Below are positions 1 to 5,274 of a stretch of DNA of 5,274 bases, piece by piece. A program made the position numbers and the translations under genes. Numbering within the stretch: the first letter of the stretch is position 1; each line of letters opens with the position of its first letter. The notes beneath the pieces are model-generated. The model was not told where the DNA came from. It made no database searches and worked only from the letters and a program-made list of their open reading frames with translations. The stretch lies in contig SKZA01000373.1 of the NCBI GenBank assembly GCA_007127595.1, forward strand, positions 1 to 5,274. Direction: 5' to 3'. The stretch comes from Kiritimatiellia bacterium (GTDB taxonomy: Bacteria; Verrucomicrobiota; Kiritimatiellia; SLAD01).

Positions 1-536
1 CGTGGGACGAAGTCGGATTGTACGCGGCCGGTCGCGGGCCGGGTCGTTATTCCGGTATGCGCGTGGCTTTGACGGCTGCCCAGGCATTGGCATTGCCGCA
101 GCGTTCCCCGATGCGGGCGGTCAGCAGCGGCGCCGCGCTGGCCGCCGCCTTGGCGGCCGGGCATCCGGACGCGCGCCACATTGTCGTGGTCGGCGATGCG
201 CGCCGCGAGCGCGTATGGTTCGGCGTATTCGATCGGGACGGCGCCGGTGTTGTGCGCAACGGTGGTTGGCGTCTGGCGGCCTATGGCGATTTGGGCGATG
301 TGTTGCCATCAGGCGCGTTGCTGGCGTCGTCGGAATGGACGCGCCTGCAGCCGCATGTGGAGTCGGCCGGCTTATCGGATCGCGATTGGATTCGGCGCGA
401 CGTTTATCCGGAAGCCGAATGGATCGGGCGCTTGGCGCTGGCGGGTCATCGGGCCGGCACGGAACCTGAACCGCCGACGCCGATCTATTTGCACCCGGCA
501 GTGGCCGGGCCAGCTGAGGGATCTATTGTCTCTTGA
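1..536 (+). CDS. tsaB: tRNA threonylcarbamoyladenosine biosynthesis protein TsaB, 3' part
   Basis: TsaB is the ASKHA-fold partner of TsaD in the cytoplasmic complex that puts the threonylcarbamoyl group on A37 of ANN-decoding tRNAs (family knowledge). The frame is open from the left edge; the first full codon is at 3 and 177 residues are visible, so roughly the first 50-70 of a usual 220-230 are missing. Family marks seen in order: EVGLYAAGRGPGRYSGMR near the start, matching the GPGSFTGLR signature; DARRERVWFGVF, matching the DARRGEVY-type strand; YPEAEWIGRLA; and PTPIYLHPAV near the end, matching the terminal P-x-YLR-type motif. The TTG at 18 lies inside the signature region and is not a start. 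The stop TGA (534-536) lies within the -35 box of the next transcription unit. No tsaD, tsaE or rimI is visible, so its operon context lies off the left edge. Identity is secure for the family; activity cannot be judged without the N-terminus. Confidence 0.88.
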   Translation, partial: WDEVGLYAAGRGPGRYSGMRVALTAAQALALPQRSPMRAVSSGAALAAALAAGHPDARHIVVVGDARRERVWFGVFDRDGAGVVRNGGWRLAAYGDLGDVLPSGALLASSEWTRLQPHVESAGLSDRDWIRRDVYPEAEWIGRLALAGHRAGTEPEPPTPIYLHPAVAGPAEGSIVS

Positions 537-560
537 CATTCGCCAGCGTGCGACTATCCT
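533..560 (+). promoter_or_regulatory. Sigma70-type promoter overlapping the tsaB stop codon
   Basis: A perfect TTGACA (533-538) is followed after 16 bp by TATCCT (555-560), which matches four of six bases of TATAAT. The tsaB stop TGA lies inside the -35 box. Transcription would begin near 566-568, giving a leader of about 130 nt before the lipoprotein ATG at 698. The GC-rich ACGCGCC right after the -10 is of the discriminator type linked with growth-rate or stringent control in proteobacteria; applying that here is inference. Confidence 0.6.
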
Positions 561-617
561 ACGCGCCTATTTTGTCTTGGCTGCTTGTTCGTTGCAAGAA
601 CGCCACGCGCTATTTAT

Positions 618-651
618 CGCTTCCCGTCTGGAAGCGGGGTGATCTCCCCGC
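618..651 (+). promoter_or_regulatory. Two overlapping hairpins in the leader of the lipoprotein mRNA
   Basis: The predicted leader (about 566-697) holds two perfect stems that share three bases. Stem A pairs CGCTTCC (618-624) with GGAAGCG (630-636) around a 5-nt loop. Stem B pairs GCGGGG (634-639) with CCCCGC (646-651) around a 6-nt loop. Bases 634-636 belong to both, so the full stems cannot form together. No U-run follows either stem, so neither is an obvious terminator. A smaller GTTC/GAAC pairing (587-590 with 598-601) lies upstream. I recognise no known riboswitch family here; a regulatory role is inference. Confidence 0.35.
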
Positions 652-697
652 GCAACGGCGATCGACGGACAAGGCCCGGACGAAGGACAGAAAGAGA

Positions 698-1216
698 ATG
701 GAGCCTATGAACAGGTTTCTCATGGTTGTTTATGCGGGGCTTATGATCGGTTTGATGTACGCGTCGACTGGTTGCTCGTTGGACGACAGCAGCGACAATT
801 CCGGCGAATCCGCGTCCGCCGCCGGCGAGGGGGCCGAATCCTCGGCACTATCCACGCCTGCCTATACCGACCTTCCGAATAACCCGTCGATTCCCGCCAA
901 TCCCTCGGGCACATCCCGCCAGCTTTGGTATTTCGGATACAAGTCGTACGACAACACGTTCCGTATTCGTTGGCCGACCCACTTTGCGACGAGCATGGGG
1001 GTGGGGCCCGGTTCCTATACCATGGTGGACGGACAGCGAGCATCGTTTCGCAGTTTCGATACGGATTATGGCGCGAAACGTCCTTCCTACACGATTCGCG
1101 GACCCAAGAACCGTTTTCGCGGTGATGTGTTGTGCATCCTCTACTCGGAGGATGGTCGCGCATTAGGATGGTTCGTAGCTAATGCGGATGTCACCAGCCA
1201 AGGGCGGCTGCCCTGA
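698..1216 (+). CDS. Small putative lipoprotein of unknown function
   Basis: I do not recognise the family. The 172-residue product starts at the ATG at 698, with GAAGGA (682-687) 10 nt upstream; a second in-frame ATG at 707 is possible. Residues 6-25 form a lipoprotein-type signal peptide with hydrophobic core FLMVVYAGLMIGLM and an STG-Cys26 lipobox-like site; the -3 residue is Ser rather than Leu. The mature protein would begin Cys-Ser-Leu-Asp-Asp, and Ser at +2 favours outer-membrane sorting under the E. coli rule. Residues 27-72 are a flexible, acidic, Ser/Ala/Pro-rich tether. Residues 73-172 look globular and beta-rich, with many aromatics, for example RQLWYFGYKSYDNTFRIRW and a DVLCILYSEDGRALGWFV segment near the C-terminus. 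The frame is open upstream to 533, but the leader hairpins and the signal peptide argue against a longer protein. It precedes the barrel gene by 111 bp on the same strand, so the two may be co-transcribed. Confidence 0.75.
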   Translation: MEPMNRFLMVVYAGLMIGLMYASTGCSLDDSSDNSGESASAAGEGAESSALSTPAYTDLPNNPSIPANPSGTSRQLWYFGYKSYDNTFRIRWPTHFATSMGVGPGSYTMVDGQRASFRSFDTDYGAKRPSYTIRGPKNRFRGDVLCILYSEDGRALGWFVANADVTSQGRLP

Positions 1217-1272
1217 TGGCCAGCGTAGGACGCAGCGTTTCGCGGGTTTCCGCAACAAAGAAAACCACATCG

Positions 1273-1305
1273 ATGGCGCGAAGCGCTTCCTGCGCTTCGC
1301 GCCAT
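1273..1305 (+). terminator. Perfect 14-bp hairpin between lipoprotein and barrel genes (weak terminator or attenuator)
   Basis: ATGGCGCGAAGCGC (1273-1286) pairs without mismatch with GCGCTTCGCGCCAT (1292-1305) around the 5-nt loop TTCCT. Only TTTGC-type sequence follows on the plus strand, so it lacks a proper U-tract for efficient intrinsic termination. It ends 6 nt before the barrel gene's AGGAG (1312-1316), which leaves no room for a separate downstream promoter. It is therefore more likely a read-through attenuator, or a stabilising or processing stem within a two-gene mRNA. The minus-strand continuation is T-rich but begins with GC-containing sequence, so a terminator for that strand is also weak. 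Confidence 0.4.
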
Positions 1306-1327
1306 TTGCATAGGAGATTGAATTAGT

Positions 1328-2146
1328 ATGAAGCGAACCGAATTACTCTGCCTCTTGCTTGCAGCCACAATCGGCATCAACGCCGGCGCTCAGGGATATA
1401 TCCGCGATGATGCGGGCGCCACCCATAGCCCAACCCCCGCGCCCGCACGGATGGAGGCACCGCGCATGGAGCAGCCTTCGGCGTCGATCACTGAACCTGT
1501 CATTCCCCGTTATGACGAACGCGGTCGGCCCAATCCCGACGCATTCGAGTGGACGGGAATTGCGTTGGGTCTGCACGCAGGTACGCTCGGGGTAGGGGCG
1601 GAATCGACTTTCCATCTGATGCGGTCCCTCAATTTTCGCATCGCGGCCACCTATTTGTCCGCCACGTACAAGAAGACCATCGAAAGAATTGACTTCGATT
1701 ATGACCTTGAATTTCTGGGTGCGCGGCTGCTGTTGGATATATATCCCACGCGACTGAAGAATTTCAGGATCAGCGCGGGCCTGGTGGTTTCGGACATGGA
1801 AGTGGTGGTCTCGGGTACGCCTGACCGCAATGTCTTGCTGGGCGGGAATGTCTATACGCCGGATGAAATGGGGCGCTTACGCGGAACGGCGTCGTATGAG
1901 GTGGTCGCCCCCTATTTCGGCATTGGATTTGGAAACAGCGTGAAGCCCGACACGCTATTGATGTTCTCAATGGATATCGGTGTGATGCTGCAGGATTATA
2001 GTTTTCGGCTTTCCTCCAGCGGTACCGCCGCAGGAAGCGACCAGTTTCGGGAAGATTCAAGAGCTGTGGAATCGGAATTGGAAGACGTGTTGGACTGGCT
2101 GAAGTTCTATCCCGTGATCAGTTTCGGGCTGTCCTACCACTTCTGA
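1328..2146 (+). CDS. Outer-membrane beta-barrel protein
   Basis: The product is 272 residues. The ATG at 1328 has AGGAG at 1312-1316, 11 nt upstream. Residues 1-21 are a Sec signal peptide (MKR, then a Leu/Ala-rich core) with an Ala-Gly-Ala cleavage site before Gln22. Residues 30-72 are a Pro-rich, low-complexity periplasmic or surface segment with a tiny repeat, RMEAP-RMEQP. From about residue 74 the chain shows alternating amphipathic strands: EWTGIALGLHAGTLGVGAES, then LNFRIAATYL, then LLLDIYP followed by FRISAGLVVSD, then VVAPYFGIGFGNS. It finishes with a short acidic helix (about 240-258), YPVISFGLSYHF, and a terminal Phe as required for BAM recognition. From memory, the GTLGVGAE, LLLD-x-YP...FR-x-SAG and YPV-x-S-x-GLSY-x-F pattern matches a family of uncharacterised proteobacterial outer-membrane proteins about 220-270 residues long. 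Substrate and role are unknown. It is convergent with the SGNH gene downstream. Confidence 0.82.
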   Translation: MKRTELLCLLLAATIGINAGAQGYIRDDAGATHSPTPAPARMEAPRMEQPSASITEPVIPRYDERGRPNPDAFEWTGIALGLHAGTLGVGAESTFHLMRSLNFRIAATYLSATYKKTIERIDFDYDLEFLGARLLLDIYPTRLKNFRISAGLVVSDMEVVVSGTPDRNVLLGGNVYTPDEMGRLRGTASYEVVAPYFGIGFGNSVKPDTLLMFSMDIGVMLQDYSFRLSSSGTAAGSDQFREDSRAVESELEDVLDWLKFYPVISFGLSYHF

Positions 2147-2155
2147 GTCTAATGC

Positions 2156-3187
2156 TCACGGCGCGATCGGCACGATCCGCCAGCCGTCGCTTTCCGTGAA
2201 CTCGCGCGCGGCGAAGACCCAGACCACGACTTTCTTGTCGTCCCAGTACGCTGGATTCCGTTGCGCGCGGCGGAACAGATTGATGCGCGCGGGCGTGGCG
2301 CCCGAGCCGCGCACGCCGATGAGATCCACCGGGAACCCCAGCTCAACAGCGAGTTGATCCGCGAGTCCCGCATTGCGATAATGCATGTCGCCGCCCGCCT
2401 GAAAGACGAGCGTATGGCTGTCGCCGAGCAAGAGCACGGGGCTCTCCGGGTCGGGGTCGGCTCCCATCACGTGGCGCACGCTCAGTTCTTCGCGCGGCAA
2501 AGCGGGTTGATCAAGCATGCGCCACAAATCGCCTGTAATCTCTATCGTGCGCCATTCGGTGTCGATAGATCGGGTTTCGACATCCTGAACCAGCGGCTTG
2601 ATCTGTTCAGCCATTGCTTTCGCGGCAAGGACGCATGCGACGCCGGACCAATGCGTGTCCTGTAGGCAGTACAGCGGACCGCGCTCATGATCGCGTGCGT
2701 CGAGGAAGGCGTCGGTCAGGTCCAGTACGGTGATGCCTTCGTCGCGCAAGAGATCGTAGAAGGTCTGATGCCACGGATCGGGCCGCGCGTCGAACCAGTC
2801 GGTCGAGCCGGGTAGTTTGTCGCCGTAGATGACGGCCTTGGGCGGGACAGGCGCGATAATGAGCTTCACATCGCGCGCCTGCAATTCGTTGTGGAACGCG
2901 AGAATGGCCGGCAGGGGGTCCGTGGCGTCTTCACGTGTGGCGCGGCTGATCAGAAAGGCTTCATCGCCCCAGAACTTGCCGGCGCCGAGATGGCGCAGTT
3001 CGGGCATGAAGAAGAGCCAGCCGTCCCGGCCTTCCACTACCGTGGCCGCCCGCAAGGACGCGTCTTGAGCGATCTGCTGAAAATGTTCGGGCGCGTCTTT
3101 CGCGTCAACGCCTGCGGCGCAGAGCATGTACGATACGGCGATTGCATTGATGGCATGGAATAAGCGCATATCCATAAGAGAATACAC
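2156..3187 (-). CDS. AlgJ/AlgX-like SGNH hydrolase-type protein, probable periplasmic polysaccharide O-acetylation factor
   Basis: The product is 343 residues from a GTG at 3185-3187. The signal core (about residues 8-29, ending Gly-Val-Asp-Ala before Lys30) suggests export to the periplasm. Marks of the AlgJ/AlgX SGNH-like family follow in order: EGRDGWLFF (52-60); LIIAPVPPKAVIYGDKLP (about 109-126); CLQDTHWSG with the D177-x-H179 pair; LLLGDSHTL with Ser257 in the GDSH block; and WVFAAREF (323-330). In AlgX/AlgJ the Asp-x-His pair and the Ser form the catalytic triad for acetyl transfer to alginate, and all three are present here. Acetyl donation normally needs an AlgI-type MBOAT membrane protein, which is not in the window. 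The substrate need not be alginate. The start is uncertain: neither the GTG nor the ATGs at codons 5 and 7 (3175, 3169) has a clear Shine-Dalgarno. The stop lies 9 bp from the convergent barrel gene. The neighbouring exported GH13 gene is divergent, which makes a shared polysaccharide theme plausible but unproven. Confidence 0.82.
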   Translation of the reverse strand: MYSLMDMRLFHAINAIAVSYMLCAAGVDAKDAPEHFQQIAQDASLRAATVVEGRDGWLFFMPELRHLGAGKFWGDEAFLISRATREDATDPLPAILAFHNELQARDVKLIIAPVPPKAVIYGDKLPGSTDWFDARPDPWHQTFYDLLRDEGITVLDLTDAFLDARDHERGPLYCLQDTHWSGVACVLAAKAMAEQIKPLVQDVETRSIDTEWRTIEITGDLWRMLDQPALPREELSVRHVMGADPDPESPVLLLGDSHTLVFQAGGDMHYRNAGLADQLAVELGFPVDLIGVRGSGATPARINLFRRAQRNPAYWDDKKVVVWVFAAREFTESDGWRIVPIAP

Positions 3188-3295
3188 GGGGATACATTCG
3201 TCAACTTCCGTTGTGCGAAAACTGGAAATTGTTGGTGGAGGAAAATTGCACGCAGGGCTCGTATGTCGCTATGGTGTACGGTATCAGTTTGGATG

Positions 3296-3300
3296 TGAGG
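3296..3300 (+). promoter_or_regulatory. Ribosome binding site that fixes the GH13 start
   Basis: TGAGG (3296-3300) stands 8 nt before the ATG at 3309, the best start signal for this gene. The later GGAGGA (3441-3446) looks stronger but has no in-frame ATG, GTG or TTG within a normal distance; the next in-frame ATG (3480) would cut the signal-peptide core in half. This supports 3309 and hence places the palindromic block inside the coding sequence. Confidence 0.55.
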
Positions 3301-3308
3301 TTGGCATA

Positions 3309-5274
3309 ATGAGAGTGCATCCGCGATCTATAGCGAATATCGGACGGAGAGGGCTGTCCGCCGAAGGCTCGGCGGAGGCGGAAGCCCGTCCCTTCAGGAG
3401 GCCAGGGCAGGCTGCCGGGCGGGACGGCGTCCGTCCCTCCGGAGGATTTCGCTCCAGTCTATCCGCCATTCTGTTGGTCATGGGGTTGGTTGCTCACGCG
3501 TTAGCAGTGACCGGCGATGAGCCTATGGGCGTCACCTTCGGGCGCGATGTCACGACGTTCAGGGTATGGGCGCCCAACGCGGACACGGTGGCGATAATCG
3601 GGGATTTCAACGGTTGGCGCCCGCGATCGACCGATTACCTTGAATTCAACCGGCGTACGGGCGTGTGGTCCGGCACGATCCGCGGCAGTCGTCCGCGCGG
3701 CGAATACCAGTTCCTGATCAATGACGAACTGCGCCGGCGCGATCCGTACGGGCGCAAGGTGTCGGCGGACGAGACCAAGTCGGTCTTTTACGATCCGGAC
3801 GCCTTTCGATGGAGGGGGGTAAAGCCGCCACGTTACGAACTGGAAGAGCTGGTCATCTACGAAATGCATATCGGCACGTTTTATGATCCGCGTCCGGACA
3901 GCGGGATGCCGGCCACGTTCGATGACGCCATTCGCCGACTCGACCATCTGGTCGAGCTGGGGGTGAACACGCTCTGCATTCTGCCTGTACATGAGTTCAG
4001 CGGGAATCATAGTTGGGGATACAATCCGAGCGACCTGTTCGCCGTTGAACAGGCCTATGGGGGGGCGGACGCGTTCAAGCGCTTTATACAAGCGTGTCAT
4101 GAGCGGGGGCTGGCCGTGCACCTCGATATTGTCCACAACCATTACGGGCCGCAGAACCTTGACTTGTTGCAGTTCGACGGCACGGGACAAGGGGATCGCG
4201 GCGGAATCTACTTCTATGACGGCTTTGATATCGACATGACGCCGTGGGGTCCGCGCCCGCGATTCGACCATCCGATGGTCCGTCACTTCATACGGGATAA
4301 TGCGATGATGTGGCTGGACGAATATCGGATCGACGGTTTCCGCTGGGATTCAACCGTCAACATTCGCGCTTACAACGATGGCCGCAATCCGATTCCCGAA
4401 GGCGCGCAAATGCTCGAAGAGATCAATCGCGAGATCAAAGAGCGCCATCCCGGCGTGTGGAGCATTGCCGAGGATTCGCTGGGGATCGGTAATTTTCACG
4501 CGTCATGGGATTACGATTTTCATCACCAGGTGATGCCGTCGATACAGGCGCGTACGGACATCGAGCGGAACATGCGCGAGGTCGCATCGGCGCTTCGGCG
4601 CGTGCCGCGCATGTGGCGCGTAATCTATGTCGATAATCACGACGAAGCGGGAAAGCTCAACGAGCAACAGCGGATCGCGTCGGACATTGCTCCGCGCGAT
4701 CCCGGCGGCGATTATGCGCGCCGTCTGAGCGGGCTCGGGGCCGTACTGACGTTCACCGCGCCGGGCATTCCGTTGCTGTTCATGGGCAACGAGTTCCAGG
4801 AATACGGCGCGTGGCACAACGATACGCCCTTGGACTGGCGCAAGGTGCGTCAGCACGAGGGCACGCTGAACCTGCATCGCGAGTTGATCGGGTTGCGTCG
4901 CAATCGCGCCGGACATACGATCGGATTGATGGGGCGTCGGATTGAGGTGGCGCATGTGGATGATGAACGCAAGCATATCGTCTACTGGCGCGCGCATGCC
5001 GATGACCCGCGCGATCAAGTGGTCGTGGCCGTAAACTTTTCGGGCGAAAAGGAGGACGTGATTATCCCGTTTCCATCCGAAGGCAAGTGGACGTTGCGCC
5101 TGAATACCGATTGGGACACGTTCGGTGGCGAGCGCCCGCGCGAAGCGCGTCCCTTTACATTGCGGCGCGGCGCCCGCGCCCAGACGCGGATGGCGCCCTA
5201 CAGCGCGCGCATCTTTTCGTTGGTCGATCGGCCCTCGGAGGTGCGCGTGCGGGCGGCGCCCGCCCAGCGCGCGC
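3309..5274 (+). CDS. Secreted GH13 alpha-glucan enzyme, branching-enzyme/TreZ-like (open at the right edge)
   Basis: An open frame of 655 codons runs to the window end without a stop. Residues 47-66 (FRSSLSAILLVMGLVAHALA) look like a signal-peptide core with an Ala-x-Ala site before Val67. Residues 74-155 form an E-set/CBM48-like domain (FRVWAPNADTVAIIGDFNGW, then DPYGRKVSA at 145). The catalytic barrel starts at VIYEMHIGTF (about 182) and carries the GH13 blocks: DIVHNH (273-278); GFRWD with Arg345 and nucleophile Asp347; IAEDS with acid/base Glu388; and VDNHDE with His444 and stabiliser Asp445. FMGNEFQEYG (about 491-500) closes the barrel. A beta domain runs from about 535 to 640, ending YSARIFSLVD. 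All catalytic residues are intact. The TPWGPRPRFDHPMVRHFIRD segment and the domain order resemble glycosyltrehalose trehalohydrolase (TreZ) and GlgB-like enzymes; I cannot separate branching, trehalohydrolase and amylase activity. Those relatives are usually cytoplasmic, so export is unusual. Residues 16-46 come from a palindromic repeat. The tail from 642 (EVRVRAAPAQRA) may be a linker to something beyond the window. Confidence 0.88.
   Translation, partial: MRVHPRSIANIGRRGLSAEGSAEAEARPFRRPGQAAGRDGVRPSGGFRSSLSAILLVMGLVAHALAVTGDEPMGVTFGRDVTTFRVWAPNADTVAIIGDFNGWRPRSTDYLEFNRRTGVWSGTIRGSRPRGEYQFLINDELRRRDPYGRKVSADETKSVFYDPDAFRWRGVKPPRYELEELVIYEMHIGTFYDPRPDSGMPATFDDAIRRLDHLVELGVNTLCILPVHEFSGNHSWGYNPSDLFAVEQAYGGADAFKRFIQACHERGLAVHLDIVHNHYGPQNLDLLQFDGTGQGDRGGIYFYDGFDIDMTPWGPRPRFDHPMVRHFIRDNAMMWLDEYRIDGFRWDSTVNIRAYNDGRNPIPEGAQMLEEINREIKERHPGVWSIAEDSLGIGNFHASWDYDFHHQVMPSIQARTDIERNMREVASALRRVPRMWRVIYVDNHDEAGKLNEQQRIASDIAPRDPGGDYARRLSGLGAVLTFTAPGIPLLFMGNEFQEYGAWHNDTPLDWRKVRQHEGTLNLHRELIGLRRNRAGHTIGLMGRRIEVAHVDDERKHIVYWRAHADDPRDQVVVAVNFSGEKEDVIIPFPSEGKWTLRLNTDWDTFGGERPREARPFTLRRGARAQTRMAPYSARIFSLVDRPSEVRVRAAPAQRA
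3351..3446 (+). repeat. GC-rich double-palindrome block (REP/RPE-like) inside the GH13 reading frame
   Basis: This block contains TCCGCCGA (3357-3364) pairing perfectly with TCGGCGGA (3369-3376) around the loop AGGC, and GGGACGG (3421-3427) pairing perfectly with CCGTCCC (3431-3437) around a 3-nt loop. Between them is a short inverted pair, GGCAG/CTGCC (3406-3416). It is read as about 31 residues rich in Gly, Ala, Arg, Glu and Pro, unlike any signal-peptide segment. Edges are estimated. No second copy is present in this window, so repeat status rests on structure alone. The pattern recalls REP-type elements, and RPE elements of Rickettsia that insert in frame within genes. Confidence 0.5.

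Noticed and set aside
181..642. A 153-codon plus-strand frame overlapping tsaB and running into the leader
   Set aside because: Its sequence over tsaB is a shifted reading of a gene with clear family motifs; the translation is Arg/Trp/Cys-rich and lacks family features.
533..697. TTG-initiated N-terminal extension of the lipoprotein
   Set aside because: It would put 55 residues before a lipoprotein signal peptide, starts inside a -35 box, and covers the structured leader.
2261..2665. A 134-codon plus-strand open frame
   Set aside because: It lies antisense to the AlgJ-like gene, whose family motifs are intact on the other strand.
3179..3204. Possible minus-strand promoter for the AlgJ-like gene: TTGACG with TATTCT
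   Set aside because: The gap is 14 bp, too short for a sigma70 promoter, and the -10 would fall inside the proposed coding start.
3236..3250. Possible sigma54 promoter (TGG ... TTGCA) before the GH13 gene
   Set aside because: The spacing between the GG and GC elements is 9 bp rather than the strict 10, and the -24 element lacks the CAC of TGGCAC.
3501..4286. A 261-codon open frame on the minus strand
   Set aside because: It lies entirely antisense to the GH13 gene, whose protein shows clear domains and catalytic motifs; the minus-strand translation has no recognisable features and is explained by GC-rich codon bias.
4503..5018. A 171-codon open frame on the minus strand
   Set aside because: Antisense to the GH13 catalytic and C-terminal domains; no start signal or protein-family features seen.
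1..5274. Mobile element, CRISPR array, tRNA or rRNA
   Set aside because: No transposase, regularly spaced repeats, cloverleaf or rRNA-like sequence was seen; the only repeat-like block is the palindromic segment at 3351-3446.

Overview
The window is a GC-rich bacterial chromosomal segment with five protein genes, two of them strongly tied to polysaccharide chemistry. Two proteins look like Gram-negative envelope proteins: a lipoprotein with a lipobox-like Cys, and a beta-barrel outer-membrane protein ending in Tyr-His-Phe. This points to a diderm. Ribosome binding sites of GGAG/GAGG type are present for some genes. No marker fixes the phylum. The GC-rich palindromic repeat and gene mix are compatible with an environmental proteobacterium or a PVC-type organism, but that is only an impression.

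Layout: (1) 1-536, plus strand, is the 3' part of tsaB, a tRNA t6A-modification gene. (2) A sigma70-type promoter, TTGACA-16-TATCCT, overlaps the tsaB stop codon. It would drive a structured leader of about 130 nt followed by a small unrecognised lipoprotein gene (698-1216). After a perfect 14-bp hairpin comes an outer-membrane beta-barrel gene (1328-2146). (3) 2156-3187, minus strand, is an exported AlgJ/AlgX-like SGNH protein, convergent with the barrel gene and only 9 bp from it. (4) A 121-bp divergent intergenic region follows. (5) 3309 to the window end, plus strand, is a long open frame without a stop. It encodes an apparently secreted GH13 alpha-glucan enzyme with an N-terminal E-set/CBM48-like domain, a complete set of catalytic residues and a C-terminal beta domain.

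The most interesting structure is at the start of the GH13 gene. A GC-rich block of roughly 95 bp containing two perfect hairpins (3357-3376 and 3421-3437) lies in frame between a well-supported ATG/Shine-Dalgarno and the hydrophobic core of the signal peptide. It encodes an odd stretch rich in Arg, Gly, Ala and Glu. This looks like a REP/RPE-type palindromic element that inserted into the coding sequence and was tolerated in the signal-peptide n-region.

Functional reading: tsaB is housekeeping. The lipoprotein and barrel may form an envelope pair. The AlgJ-like and GH13 proteins are divergent neighbours, both predicted to be exported, and could act on extracytoplasmic polysaccharide. No AlgI-type acyltransferase, transporter or regulator is visible to confirm a pathway. 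I see no CRISPR array, tRNA, rRNA, transposase or phage gene.
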